A stretch of DNA of 64,000 nt from Sphingomonadales bacterium (GTDB lineage Bacteria; Bacteroidota; Bacteroidia; Flavobacteriales_D; Crocinitomicaceae), in NCBI GenBank assembly GCA_016872115.1, contig VHBC01000004.1, forward strand, positions 86,649 through 150,648, in the 5' to 3' direction. Position numbers and translations under genes: made by a program. Of this stretch, positions 9,419-16,572 are shown in pieces (positions within the stretch are counted from its first letter, which is position 1; every line of letters starts with the position of its first letter). The notes under the pieces were generated by a model, which saw nothing but the letters and a program-made list of their open reading frames with translations, was not told the DNA's origin and made no database searches.

Positions 9419-9637
9419 TTAGTGTTTCTCACCTGAGCAAGACTTTTGAGTCGTGCTAGAAGAAGAACAAGATTTTTGCTGGCTATTGGCCGAGCAGCAG
9501 CTTGAACTTTTCTTTTTCTTTTTGCGCTTGTCGTCATCTTTTTTAACGATTTGCGTTCCGTTTACAGCTGCGTAAGCTGTGCTTGCCATAGAACCAACGA
9601 AAGTGGTAAGGGCGATTGCTACTAATACTTTTTTCAT
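9419..9637 (-). CDS. Small secreted Lys/Ser/Cys-rich peptide
   Basis: A 72-residue protein with a clear Sec signal peptide (residues about 1-23, ending AYA). The mature part of about 49 residues is extremely biased: DDDKRKKKKK, then SSSCCS and two KSC repeats (QQKSCSSS and TQKSCSGEKH). The four cysteines sit as one CC pair and two singles, with a terminal EKH. There is no lipobox. The composition suggests an exported metal-binding or surface-interacting peptide, but no family is recognised. The ATG is clear and a terminator lies just after the stop, which supports a real gene. Psd, in the next operon, ends 25 bp upstream on the same strand. Confidence 0.65.
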   Translation of the reverse strand: MKKVLVAIALTTFVGSMASTAYAAVNGTQIVKKDDDKRKKKKKSSSCCSANSQQKSCSSSSTTQKSCSGEKH

Positions 9638-9662
9638 GGTGTTTTTTTTATAAAGTTACAAA

Positions 9663-10328
9663 TTAATTTAAAGTGCCAAGCTTTGTGAGTTTGGATTGTA
9701 CTTTTTGCCCCAATTGCACATCAATTTTTGTGCCTAAAGGTAAAAATAAGTCGACCCTCGATCCAAATTTGATAAACCCAAATTCTTCACCTTGCGCAGC
9801 CTTATCTCCTGTCTGTGCATAGTAGCAAATGCGACGAGCCAAAGCCCCTGCTATTTGACGAAATAAGATTTCAGTACCGTTTTCATGCTTCACAACATAA
9901 GTACTGCGTTCGTTGTCAGTGCTGCTCTTGGGATGCCAAGCGAAAAGAAAAAGGCCAGGATGGTATTTTGTATAAGTGACCTCCCCACTAATTGGGTAGT
10001 AATTGGCGTGCACATTCAGTGGTGACATAAAAATAGACACCTGTATGCGTTTATTTTTAAAATATTCTGTTTCTTCTACTTCTTCGATGACCACCACTTT
10101 GCCGTCTGCAGGACACATAATGTCTTGCGATGTTCCCGTACAAGAGCGCTTAGGAATGCGAAAAAATTGAATAATCAGGTAGAGAAGCGTCGCAAAACCA
10201 AGCTCTAAAAATAGAAAAAGGCCAAAAATACAAGACGCAAGAAAATAGTAATTAAGGGCGCTAAGACCTAAAAAAATCACAATACTCCCGAGCATAATGG
10301 CGCGTCCTTCGCGGTGAAAAGTTATCAT
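9663..10328 (-). CDS. psd: Phosphatidylserine decarboxylase family protein
   Basis: This 221-residue proenzyme converts phosphatidylserine to phosphatidylethanolamine in the inner membrane. It has two N-terminal hydrophobic helices (about 10-55), a PADGKVV motif (73-79) and a C-terminal FGSRVD motif with Gly189-Ser190. In this family the chain cleaves itself before that Ser and forms the pyruvoyl cofactor. Length and motif match the short bacterial 'phosphatidylserine decarboxylase-related' type. Start: the ATG at 10328 overlaps the cdsA stop as ATGA. Last gene of rsfS-ftsH-cdsA-psd, placed directly after the enzyme that makes its precursor CDP-diacylglycerol. Confidence 0.93.
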   Translation of the reverse strand: MITFHREGRAIMLGSIVIFLGLSALNYYFLASCIFGLFLFLELGFATLLYLIIQFFRIPKRSCTGTSQDIMCPADGKVVVIEEVEETEYFKNKRIQVSIFMSPLNVHANYYPISGEVTYTKYHPGLFLFAWHPKSSTDNERSTYVVKHENGTEILFRQIAGALARRICYYAQTGDKAAQGEEFGFIKFGSRVDLFLPLGTKIDVQLGQKVQSKLTKLGTLN

Positions 10329-11146
10329 TTCCAATAAAGATAAATTATAGACCAACAATAAAAAAATGGTATCGTGAAAAGTGCCGCATCAAAACGGTCT
10401 AACACGCCGCCGTGACCCGGTAAAATTTTACCGCTGTCTTTGATCTGTAAACTTCGTTTGAATAATGACTCTAGCAAGTCGCCAAAAACAGCGCCTGGTG
10501 CAATAATAAGTGCGGAAATCATCCAGAACAAGACCTCTCCTTTATTGATGTAAGTACCAATAATAAAACCCAACAAAAGGGTAAAGAGGATGCCTCCAAC
10601 GGTGCCTTCCCACGTTTTTTTTGGTGAAATACGTTCAAAAAGTTTCCGCTTACCGAATAATCGTCCAGAGAAATAGGCAAAAGAATCGTTGGTCCAAATC
10701 AAAAGGAACATACCGAGTACTTTTGGGAGCGGAGATGTGTCTCGGACATGAAGGTCAATGCTGAGATAAAAAGGCCCGACAACGTAAATAATCCCAAAAA
10801 CCAAAACGGAGATATTCAATAAGGGATGTTGGTGTTTAGCCCAAAGTTCATTCAGAATAAGCGTAAAAAAAAGCGGAAAAATAAGGCTTAATGAAATGAC
10901 TGAAAACCATTCAAAACTGATGCCCACCAATAATATATAGATGAAAATACCAATGAAGATCCCGATTTCGCTAGAGACTTCAACGACTGGGTGTTGTTTA
11001 AAGAAATGGTAAAATTCCCACAAGCCAATCACCATGAAGACTGAAAAAACAAATGCAAAAGCATAAGGATTCCAGAGCATAGAGCCGATAACAAGGGTGC
11101 CAAAAATGGTACCTGTGATCATGCGTTGCCCTAGATTTCCTATCAT
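10325..11146 (-). CDS. cdsA: Phosphatidate cytidylyltransferase
   Basis: CdsA makes CDP-diacylglycerol from phosphatidic acid and CTP, the precursor of all membrane phospholipids. The 273-residue product has about eight membrane helices and the family signature near the C-terminus (GDLLESLFKRSLQIKDSG, then PGHGGVLDRFDA, at about residues 218-249). Start and stop both overlap neighbours as ATGA (with ftsH upstream and psd downstream), so the three genes are translationally coupled. Confidence 0.96.
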   Translation of the reverse strand: MIGNLGQRMITGTIFGTLVIGSMLWNPYAFAFVFSVFMVIGLWEFYHFFKQHPVVEVSSEIGIFIGIFIYILLVGISFEWFSVISLSLIFPLFFTLILNELWAKHQHPLLNISVLVFGIIYVVGPFYLSIDLHVRDTSPLPKVLGMFLLIWTNDSFAYFSGRLFGKRKLFERISPKKTWEGTVGGILFTLLLGFIIGTYINKGEVLFWMISALIIAPGAVFGDLLESLFKRSLQIKDSGKILPGHGGVLDRFDAALFTIPFFYCWSIIYLYWK

Positions 11147-13191
11147 TCGCTGGCTTTTTCGTTGTTATCTTCGTGCTGAGCTGTATTTTGTTGCGCATCT
11201 TCGGCCGCAATGAAGTCCGAATCTTGAACACTTTCTTCATCGATTGCTACCACTGCTTCTTGAATAGGTGTGGCTTTTTCTTCTTCAATTCGATCCCATT
11301 GGCGCTTACCAAAGATAGCTTCTAAATCTTCTTTAAAAATTACTTCAGAAGTCAAGAGGCGCTCTGCCAATTGTTCGAGTTTGTCTTGGTTCTCTGCAAG
11401 CAATTGCAATGCTCTTTGGTATTGCCCTTCTATGAGTTTACTCACTTCTTCGTCGATTACTTTAGCGGTATCTTCAGAATATGGTTTGGTAAAGACATCT
11501 CGGCCCTGAGAATCATAGTAAGAAATATTGCCAACGCGCTCGTTGAGACCGTATATAGATGTCATGGCGTAGGCTTGTTTGGTCACGCGTTCTAGGTCGG
11601 AAAGTGCACCGGTTGATATGCGCCCAAAATTGAGTTGCTCAGCAGCGCGTCCACCTAAAGTGGCACACATGTCGTCGAGTAATTGCTCTGTGGTGGTAAT
11701 GCTGCGTTCTTCTGGTAAATACCAAGCCGCACCGAGCGATTGACCTCTTGGCACAATAGTGACCTTTACCAAAGGATTGGCGTATTGTAGCAACCAAGAA
11801 ACCGCTGCGTGACCAGCCTCGTGGAAAGCAATCGTTTTCTTTTCCTCTGGCGTAATGATTTTGTTTTTCTTCTCAAGCCCGCCTATGATTCGGTCTACAG
11901 CATCGAGGAAATCCTGTTTTTCTACTTGCGTTTTATTGTGGCGCGCAGCGATTAATGCGGCCTCATTGCACAAATTGGCGATGTCAGCACCAGAAAAACC
12001 TGGCGTTTGTTTGGCTAAGAAATCGACATCGATTTCGGTAGATAATTTGAGTGGTTTGAGGTGTACACCAAAAATGGCAGTGCGCTCGTTGAGGTCAGGC
12101 ATGTCGACATAGATTTGTCGGTCAAAACGTCCTGCGCGCATCAGAGCGCTATCGAGGACATCGGCACGATTGGTTGCCGCCAAAATGATTACACCCGAAT
12201 TGGTGCCAAAACCATCCATTTCAGTGAGGAGCTGATTGAGTGTGTTTTCGCGCTCGTCATTGGTGTTAAATCCGTTGTTTTTGCCTCTAGCCCGACCAAT
12301 AGCGTCAATCTCGTCAATGAAAATAATGGCGGGAGCTTTTTCTTTGGCTTGTCGGAAGAGGTCGCGCACTCTGGACGCACCAACGCCTACAAACATCTCG
12401 ACGAAATCCGAGCCTGAAAGAGAGAAGAATGGGACTTTTGCTTCGCCTGCAACCGCTTTGGCAAGAAGGGTTTTACCAGTTCCTGGAGGGCCAACAAGTA
12501 GCGCGCCTTTTGGAATTTTTGCTCCGAGTTCGGTATATTTTTTTGGGTTTTTAAGAAATTCTACAATCTCTACAATTTCTTCCTTGGCGCCTTCAAGGCC
12601 GGCTACGTCTTTAAAGGTGACATTCGTACTTTTACCTTTTTCATAGACCTGAGCTCTTGATTTTCCAATGTTGAAAATTTGGCCGCCGCCGCCACCTCCG
12701 CCGCTGCCGCCCGACATGCGGCGCATAACGAACATCCAAATTAAGACGATGATTCCAAACGGAAGTAAGTAGCCTAATACTTGGGCAATCCAATTGGTTT
12801 CAATGACGTTTTCGTAATCGTGGTAGCCGCGATCGTCAAGTGCTTTTTCAAAATTGGCGTGATTGCCTATGTTTTCTAATTCAAAAACAACTTGATTTGG
12901 TCGCGCATTTTTGTTAGCCAAAAGCTTGCGCATTTTAGGAAAATCGAGGTCCTTGCGGCCATTGATGTAGTTTTCAGCGCTTTTTTTGAGTTGAAAACGC
13001 GCAGAACTTTGGTTAACGATTTTGACGTGTTTAACTCCTTTGGCCTCTACGAGGTCAAGTAGGGTTTCCTTGTATTTAAGCACGGCGGTGCTTTCGCTGT
13101 TGACATATAGGTGCGTGCTGACTAGTACGACGACGAACGCGACGTAAATCCAATAGACGGACAGCGGATTTTTTCTTTTTTCTTCTGACAT
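11143..13191 (-). CDS. ftsH: ATP-dependent zinc metalloprotease FtsH
   Basis: FtsH is the membrane-anchored AAA+ protease that degrades misfolded membrane proteins and regulatory proteins. In the 682-residue product, transmembrane helices lie at about 12-30 and 135-156, bracketing a periplasmic domain. A glycine-rich linker (about 161-170) follows. The AAA domain has Walker A GPPGTGKT (234-241) and Walker B FIDEID (291-296). The zinc site is HEAGH (457-461). A long acidic tail follows (about 640-682). Second gene of rsfS-ftsH-cdsA-psd, 11 bp after rsfS. The link with lipid genes recalls the role of FtsH in lipid balance in other bacteria, but that is inference here. Confidence 0.98.
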   Translation of the reverse strand: MSEEKRKNPLSVYWIYVAFVVVLVSTHLYVNSESTAVLKYKETLLDLVEAKGVKHVKIVNQSSARFQLKKSAENYINGRKDLDFPKMRKLLANKNARPNQVVFELENIGNHANFEKALDDRGYHDYENVIETNWIAQVLGYLLPFGIIVLIWMFVMRRMSGGSGGGGGGGQIFNIGKSRAQVYEKGKSTNVTFKDVAGLEGAKEEIVEIVEFLKNPKKYTELGAKIPKGALLVGPPGTGKTLLAKAVAGEAKVPFFSLSGSDFVEMFVGVGASRVRDLFRQAKEKAPAIIFIDEIDAIGRARGKNNGFNTNDERENTLNQLLTEMDGFGTNSGVIILAATNRADVLDSALMRAGRFDRQIYVDMPDLNERTAIFGVHLKPLKLSTEIDVDFLAKQTPGFSGADIANLCNEAALIAARHNKTQVEKQDFLDAVDRIIGGLEKKNKIITPEEKKTIAFHEAGHAAVSWLLQYANPLVKVTIVPRGQSLGAAWYLPEERSITTTEQLLDDMCATLGGRAAEQLNFGRISTGALSDLERVTKQAYAMTSIYGLNERVGNISYYDSQGRDVFTKPYSEDTAKVIDEEVSKLIEGQYQRALQLLAENQDKLEQLAERLLTSEVIFKEDLEAIFGKRQWDRIEEEKATPIQEAVVAIDEESVQDSDFIAAEDAQQNTAQHEDNNEKASE

Positions 13192-13202
13192 TTGGGTGGA
13201 GA

Positions 13203-13577
13203 TTATAGGTTGGGGAGATCAGTTCTTTTGGCATCGGCCCAAAGGTCTTCGATGTCGTAAAACGAGCGTGCATCTTTGTAGAATATGTGACAAACTACAT
13301 CGATATAGTCGAGGAGTATCCACTCTGAGTTGGATTTACCTTCTGTGTGCCATGGTTTTTCTTTTAGTTTTTTCCGGGTATTGCGTTGAACGGCATTGGC
13401 AATACCATCTATTTGCGTGCTAGATTCACCGCTGCAAATTACAAAAAAATCGCAGACAGCGCTGTCGAGTTGACGTAGATCTAAAATGGTGATGTCTTGT
13501 GCTTTGTTGTTTTGCATCCCCTCAACAATTGCATCAACGAGTAATTCTGAAGGGTCTAATTTTTTCTTTTTTGCCAT
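13203..13577 (-). CDS. rsfS: Ribosome silencing factor
   Basis: RsfS (Iojap/DUF143) binds protein L14 of the 50S subunit and blocks subunit joining when nutrients run short. The 124-residue product has the family pattern, including ITILDLRQLDSAVCDFFVICSGESSTQI and the C-terminal EWILLDYIDVVCHIF strand, and the usual length. It heads the rsfS-ftsH-cdsA-psd unit and is divergent from birA. Its -7 box overlaps the birA promoter. Confidence 0.95.
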   Translation of the reverse strand: MAKKKKLDPSELLVDAIVEGMQNNKAQDITILDLRQLDSAVCDFFVICSGESSTQIDGIANAVQRNTRKKLKEKPWHTEGKSNSEWILLDYIDVVCHIFYKDARSFYDIEDLWADAKRTDLPNL

Positions 13578-13581
13578 TCTA

Positions 13582-13614
13582 TTGTTTCTATTACAAAACT
13601 AACTGATAAATTTG
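13582..13614 (+). promoter_or_regulatory. birA promoter (-33 TTG, -7 TAAATTTG)
   Basis: TTG at 13582-13584 is followed after 22 nt by TAAATTTG at 13607-13614, an exact -7 match. The ATG of birA comes 19 nt later. The span encloses the rsfS -7 box, so the two polymerases would compete for the same DNA. Confidence 0.55.
13594..13601 (-). promoter_or_regulatory. -7 promoter box for rsfS-ftsH-cdsA-psd
   Basis: On the minus strand this reads TAGTTTTG, an exact TAnnTTTG match 16 nt before the rsfS ATG. It lies between the -33 and -7 boxes of the birA promoter on the other strand. Confidence 0.5.
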
Positions 13615-13633
13615 AATCCTTTTTATTTTCTCA

Positions 13634-14356
13634 ATGACCAAATTTGGTTCTGTACTTATTCAGTTAGCATCGGTCGATTCTACCAACAATTATGCTGCCA
13701 ATCTCATAGAACAAGGCAGCTGCCAAGATGGTTCGGTAATAATGGCAGATTATCAAACCCATGGGCGTGGGCAGCGTGGCAATTCATGGCAGTCTGTCAG
13801 TTCTAATTTGTTGTTTACCCTCGCTTTTCAACCCAAGTTCGTGTTGGAAGAGCAAATACGCTGTTCCTGGTACGTAGCGCTTGTGTGGCAGCAATGTTTG
13901 CGACGTTTTAATGTTGCTGCACAAATTAAGTGGCCTAATGATCTCTTTGTAAATGGCCAAAAGATTGGGGGAATTCTAATCGAACAGCAATTGAAGGGTC
14001 AACAAATTGATTGGTGCCTTGTTGGTTGTGGTTTAAATATCAATGAAGCCCCTACAAATTTGAAAGCAACATCTCTATTTAACGAACTCGGTCAAAAATT
14101 TAAACCACTAACGGTATTATTGGAGTTTCTCGACCTGCTCAATGGACAACAGGCCCTTCTCTATGGCGACTTCTCTGTTTTAAAAGCCAGGTATGAAGCT
14201 GAACTCTATTTGAAAGGTGTTGAACACAGTTTTAAACACGCAGATGGAACATTTTTCAAAGGGAAAATCATGGGTGTGACGGAGAATGGAATGCTTCAAA
14301 TAGAAACCGAACAGCAAACACAAACTTTTGAAAATCAGCAAATCAAGTTTGCTTAA
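13634..14356 (+). CDS. birA: Biotin--[acetyl-CoA-carboxylase] ligase
   Basis: This enzyme activates biotin to biotinyl-AMP and attaches it to the carboxyl carrier protein. The 240-residue protein has the catalytic GRGQRG-type biotin loop (HGRGQRGN, 43-50), KWPNDLF and KIGGILIE. A short C-terminal domain follows. It lacks the N-terminal winged helix of E. coli BirA, so it should not act as a repressor. It is convergent with the SRPBCC gene, with which it shares 4 bp at the stop codons. Confidence 0.95.
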   Translation: MTKFGSVLIQLASVDSTNNYAANLIEQGSCQDGSVIMADYQTHGRGQRGNSWQSVSSNLLFTLAFQPKFVLEEQIRCSWYVALVWQQCLRRFNVAAQIKWPNDLFVNGQKIGGILIEQQLKGQQIDWCLVGCGLNINEAPTNLKATSLFNELGQKFKPLTVLLEFLDLLNGQQALLYGDFSVLKARYEAELYLKGVEHSFKHADGTFFKGKIMGVTENGMLQIETEQQTQTFENQQIKFA

Positions 14357-14757
14357 AGCGCTTTTAATTCTTCGGCAAGATTCATTGCCATTTGAGCGAT
14401 TAATTTTTGTAGTGGTTTCTCTACCAGCATTTTCATCATCATGTTCAAGTCTGCCGAGATTTCGATATGACCGCAAGTTGCATTCTCTGCCTCTTGGAGT
14501 TTAACATAAAGATCAGATGCAAAAGGATTGCTCTTCACGCCTTTGAAATGCAGCTCACAGTCTTGTGTAGGTTGTATCTCGAGTCCGAGTTGTATTTGAC
14601 CTGCCGCTTTGAATGAAAAGCCGGTTGGTGTATGTTGAAAGTCAGTGATTTGCTCAGAAGGCAAAATATGTTGGTAATGCTCAGTTTGAGCTAAATAAGA
14701 GCGAACCTTTGAGAGCGGCGCTTGCAACAAAAACTCTTGACTCTTAAGGGTTACCAT
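14353..14757 (-). CDS. SRPBCC family protein
   Basis: A 134-residue soluble protein of the START/SRPBCC lipid- or ligand-binding fold. It opens with LKSQEFLLQAPLSKVRSYLAQTEHYQHILP, a strand then helix then 'P' pattern seen in polyketide-cyclase-like/CoxG-type members, and ends in a long amphipathic helix (about 108-134, MMMKMLVEKPLQKLIAQMAM). The ligand is unknown. It follows pyrE by 9 bp on the same strand and is convergent with birA. The same neighbour order (NUDIX, pyrE, SRPBCC, birA, rsfS, ftsH) is, as far as I recall, common in Flavobacteriia. Confidence 0.78.
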   Translation of the reverse strand: MVTLKSQEFLLQAPLSKVRSYLAQTEHYQHILPSEQITDFQHTPTGFSFKAAGQIQLGLEIQPTQDCELHFKGVKSNPFASDLYVKLQEAENATCGHIEISADLNMMMKMLVEKPLQKLIAQMAMNLAEELKAL

Positions 14758-14766
14758 TTGACGGTT

Positions 14767-15408
14767 TTACTGCATCCAGGCGCTTGGGTTATTGCGCCAA
14801 GCTTTTAGTGTCACTTCGTCGGTTTCACTGACGTAATTGGTTTTAGTAGCGACATCGATCAATGTTCCGTAATCGGTTAGGCAAACGTAAGGGCAATTGG
14901 CCTCGATAAAATGCTGTTCAGCAAGTGCAAAACCGTATGTAAAAGTGGCGATAAGTCCTTTCACTTCTAGACCGCCTGCTCGGAGTGCTTCAACGGCTTT
15001 TAAGCAACTGCCTCCTGTAGATATGAGGTCTTCAATAACGACCACTCTTTGTCCTTCTTGGTAAGCACCTTCAATGAGGTTTTCCATGCCGTGACCTTTT
15101 GCCGCACTGCGCACATAAATGAATGGCAAACCAAGTTCTTGTGCCACCAAAGCACCTTGGGCAATTCCCCCAGTGGCCACACCTGCAATTACATCGGGCT
15201 TCCCAAAATTGTCGAGAATTGTTTGTGCATAACCTTGGCGTATGTGGGTGCGTACTTCAGGAAAACTCAACGTAATGCGGTTGTCGCAATATATAGGTGA
15301 TTTCCATCCTGAGGCCCAAGTAAATGGTTTGTCTGGTTGAAGGCGTACTGCTTTTGTTTTGAGGAGCAATTCTGCTACCTTTAGGCTCAAATCTTTATTG
15401 ACATTCAT
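14767..15408 (-). CDS. pyrE: Orotate phosphoribosyltransferase
   Basis: PyrE joins orotate to PRPP to give orotidine 5'-monophosphate, the fifth step of pyrimidine synthesis. The 213-residue product has the PRPP-binding motif VVVIEDLISTGGS and the family N-terminal SGWKSPIYCDNR. The frame is open further upstream, but the ATG at 15408 gives the family N-terminus (MNVNKDLSLK). This ATG shares two bases with the ATG of the divergent NUDIX gene. An exact -7 box lies 4 nt upstream, which predicts a leaderless mRNA. Confidence 0.96.
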   Translation of the reverse strand: MNVNKDLSLKVAELLLKTKAVRLQPDKPFTWASGWKSPIYCDNRITLSFPEVRTHIRQGYAQTILDNFGKPDVIAGVATGGIAQGALVAQELGLPFIYVRSAAKGHGMENLIEGAYQEGQRVVVIEDLISTGGSCLKAVEALRAGGLEVKGLIATFTYGFALAEQHFIEANCPYVCLTDYGTLIDVATKTNYVSETDEVTLKAWRNNPSAWMQ

Positions 15409-16003
15409 GGTGCAAAAATACAAAGTTTTCATTGAATCAAACTACATCATTTTTACTGATGTCGATGTTGGTTTACCAAATTGGAAAGGTGCAGCGCCAA
15501 GATCTTTTTTGGAATTGTCACTTTCATTTCAAAATGAAGCGTCGTATCAAGTTCTTTTCTCCAACCCAAAAGACCAAATGCATTCTTTTTTTGCTGCATT
15601 CAAGAAAATAAACACAGCAGGCGGGTTAGTAGAAGAACCGCAAATGCACACTTTTCTTTGGATTTCGCGTTTTGGATTTTTGGATTTGCCAAAAGGAAAA
15701 ATTGAAAAAGGAGAAGAGACACTGCTTGCGGCTATCCGTGAAATTCAAGAAGAAACGGGTCTTTCTGGGCGTTTTTTACCCGTTAGATCTCTTCAAAATA
15801 CCTATCATGTATATTCTTTTAACAAGCGCTCCATTTTCAAAGAAAACAATTGGTTTCATTTCAAATATGAGGGTCCGTTGGAGGTGCGGCCACAATCAGA
15901 GGAGGGGATAAACGCAGTTTATTGGCTTGACGAAGCGCAATGGCGACAACGGCTCCACGAAACCTATCCAGGTCTTCAAGAAATGTTATCCGATTGTTTT
16001 TGA
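15407..16003 (+). CDS. NUDIX hydrolase
   Basis: The 198-residue product has a complete NUDIX box (G-x5-E-x7-REIQEETG) at about residues 107-129, which hydrolyses a nucleoside diphosphate linked to another group. The substrate is unknown. The N-terminus (VQKYKVFIESNYIIF) fits Bacteroidota homologues. The frame is open upstream, but those codons lie inside pyrE; ATG 15407 or GTG 15410 is the likely start. It is divergent from pyrE with overlapping start codons. The pairing hints at a nucleotide-related role, which is inference. Confidence 0.88.
   Translation: MVQKYKVFIESNYIIFTDVDVGLPNWKGAAPRSFLELSLSFQNEASYQVLFSNPKDQMHSFFAAFKKINTAGGLVEEPQMHTFLWISRFGFLDLPKGKIEKGEETLLAAIREIQEETGLSGRFLPVRSLQNTYHVYSFNKRSIFKENNWFHFKYEGPLEVRPQSEEGINAVYWLDEAQWRQRLHETYPGLQEMLSDCF
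15413..15440 (-). promoter_or_regulatory. pyrE promoter inside the NUDIX reading frame, leaderless spacing
   Basis: On the minus strand, TTG (15438-15440) is followed after 17 nt by TATTTTTG (15413-15420), and 4 nt later by the pyrE ATG. Both boxes match the Bacteroidota consensus. They lie within the first codons of the divergent NUDIX gene. Confidence 0.65.
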
Positions 16004-16100
16004 AGTTGAAAGTTACTTGCTAAAAATGTGTTAATTTTACTTCAAAGCAAACTGATTTACGTATCATTGCTTTTCAAATGAAAATTAAAATCTCAAACAA

Positions 16101-16514
16101 ATGAAATACCTACACCTCTCTTTGTTTTTTGTCCTTACCCAATTGTTGTTTGCACAAGCGCAAGATGCTTCTAAAAAAGCAACTCAGCCTGCTTTGCGTT
16201 TTACTGTACTAGAAATTGAGCGCCAAAATATCCCATATGGTTCGGAAGACCTTTTTGTTTTTGAGTTCAAGAATACCTCCAAAAAAGCGGCAGTTATTTC
16301 AAACGTACAAACAAGTTGTGGCTGCACCGCTGCTGAAAAGCCAGAAACACCAATTCGCAAGGGGAAGAAAGGTGTTATAAAAGTTCATTACGACACCAAG
16401 CGTGTGGGCGCTTTTACCAAAACCATCACTGTTTTCTCGAACGTTGGTGATCCAATCGTTTTGACCATCAAAGGCACTGTCCTTACACCATCTGATTCTC
16501 CGGTTACCAACTAG
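16101..16514 (+). CDS. DUF1573 domain-containing secreted protein
   Basis: A 137-residue exported protein with a signal peptide (about 1-20, LLFAQAQ). It has one DUF1573 Ig-like domain, recognised by F-x-F-x-NTS at about 52-57 and by the hallmark TSCGCT at about 73-78. These domains are very common in Bacteroidota. They are probably periplasmic or surface-exposed, and their biochemical role is not established. It stands between the NUDIX gene (97 bp upstream) and valS (58 bp downstream). Confidence 0.88.
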   Translation: MKYLHLSLFFVLTQLLFAQAQDASKKATQPALRFTVLEIERQNIPYGSEDLFVFEFKNTSKKAAVISNVQTSCGCTAAEKPETPIRKGKKGVIKVHYDTKRVGAFTKTITVFSNVGDPIVLTIKGTVLTPSDSPVTN

Positions 16515-16546
16515 AGCGCAGCTGCTGTGCGCGCTTAGATATTTGC

Positions 16547-16554
16547 TATCTTTG
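16547..16554 (+). promoter_or_regulatory. -7 promoter box for valS
   Basis: TATCTTTG is an exact -7 match 18 nt before the valS ATG. No -33 TTG at normal spacing is seen. Confidence 0.45.
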
Positions 16555-16572
16555 CCACTTTAAGACGAAGTC

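Noticed and set aside
12236..12646. Open frame of 136 codons antisense to ftsH
   Set aside because: It mirrors the conserved AAA domain of ftsH; composition is Ser/Pro-rich as expected for a shadow frame.
16516..16532. Inverted repeat GCGCA...TGCGC between the DUF1573 gene and valS
   Set aside because: Short stem without a T-run; not convincing as a terminator, and it lies just upstream of the valS -7 box.
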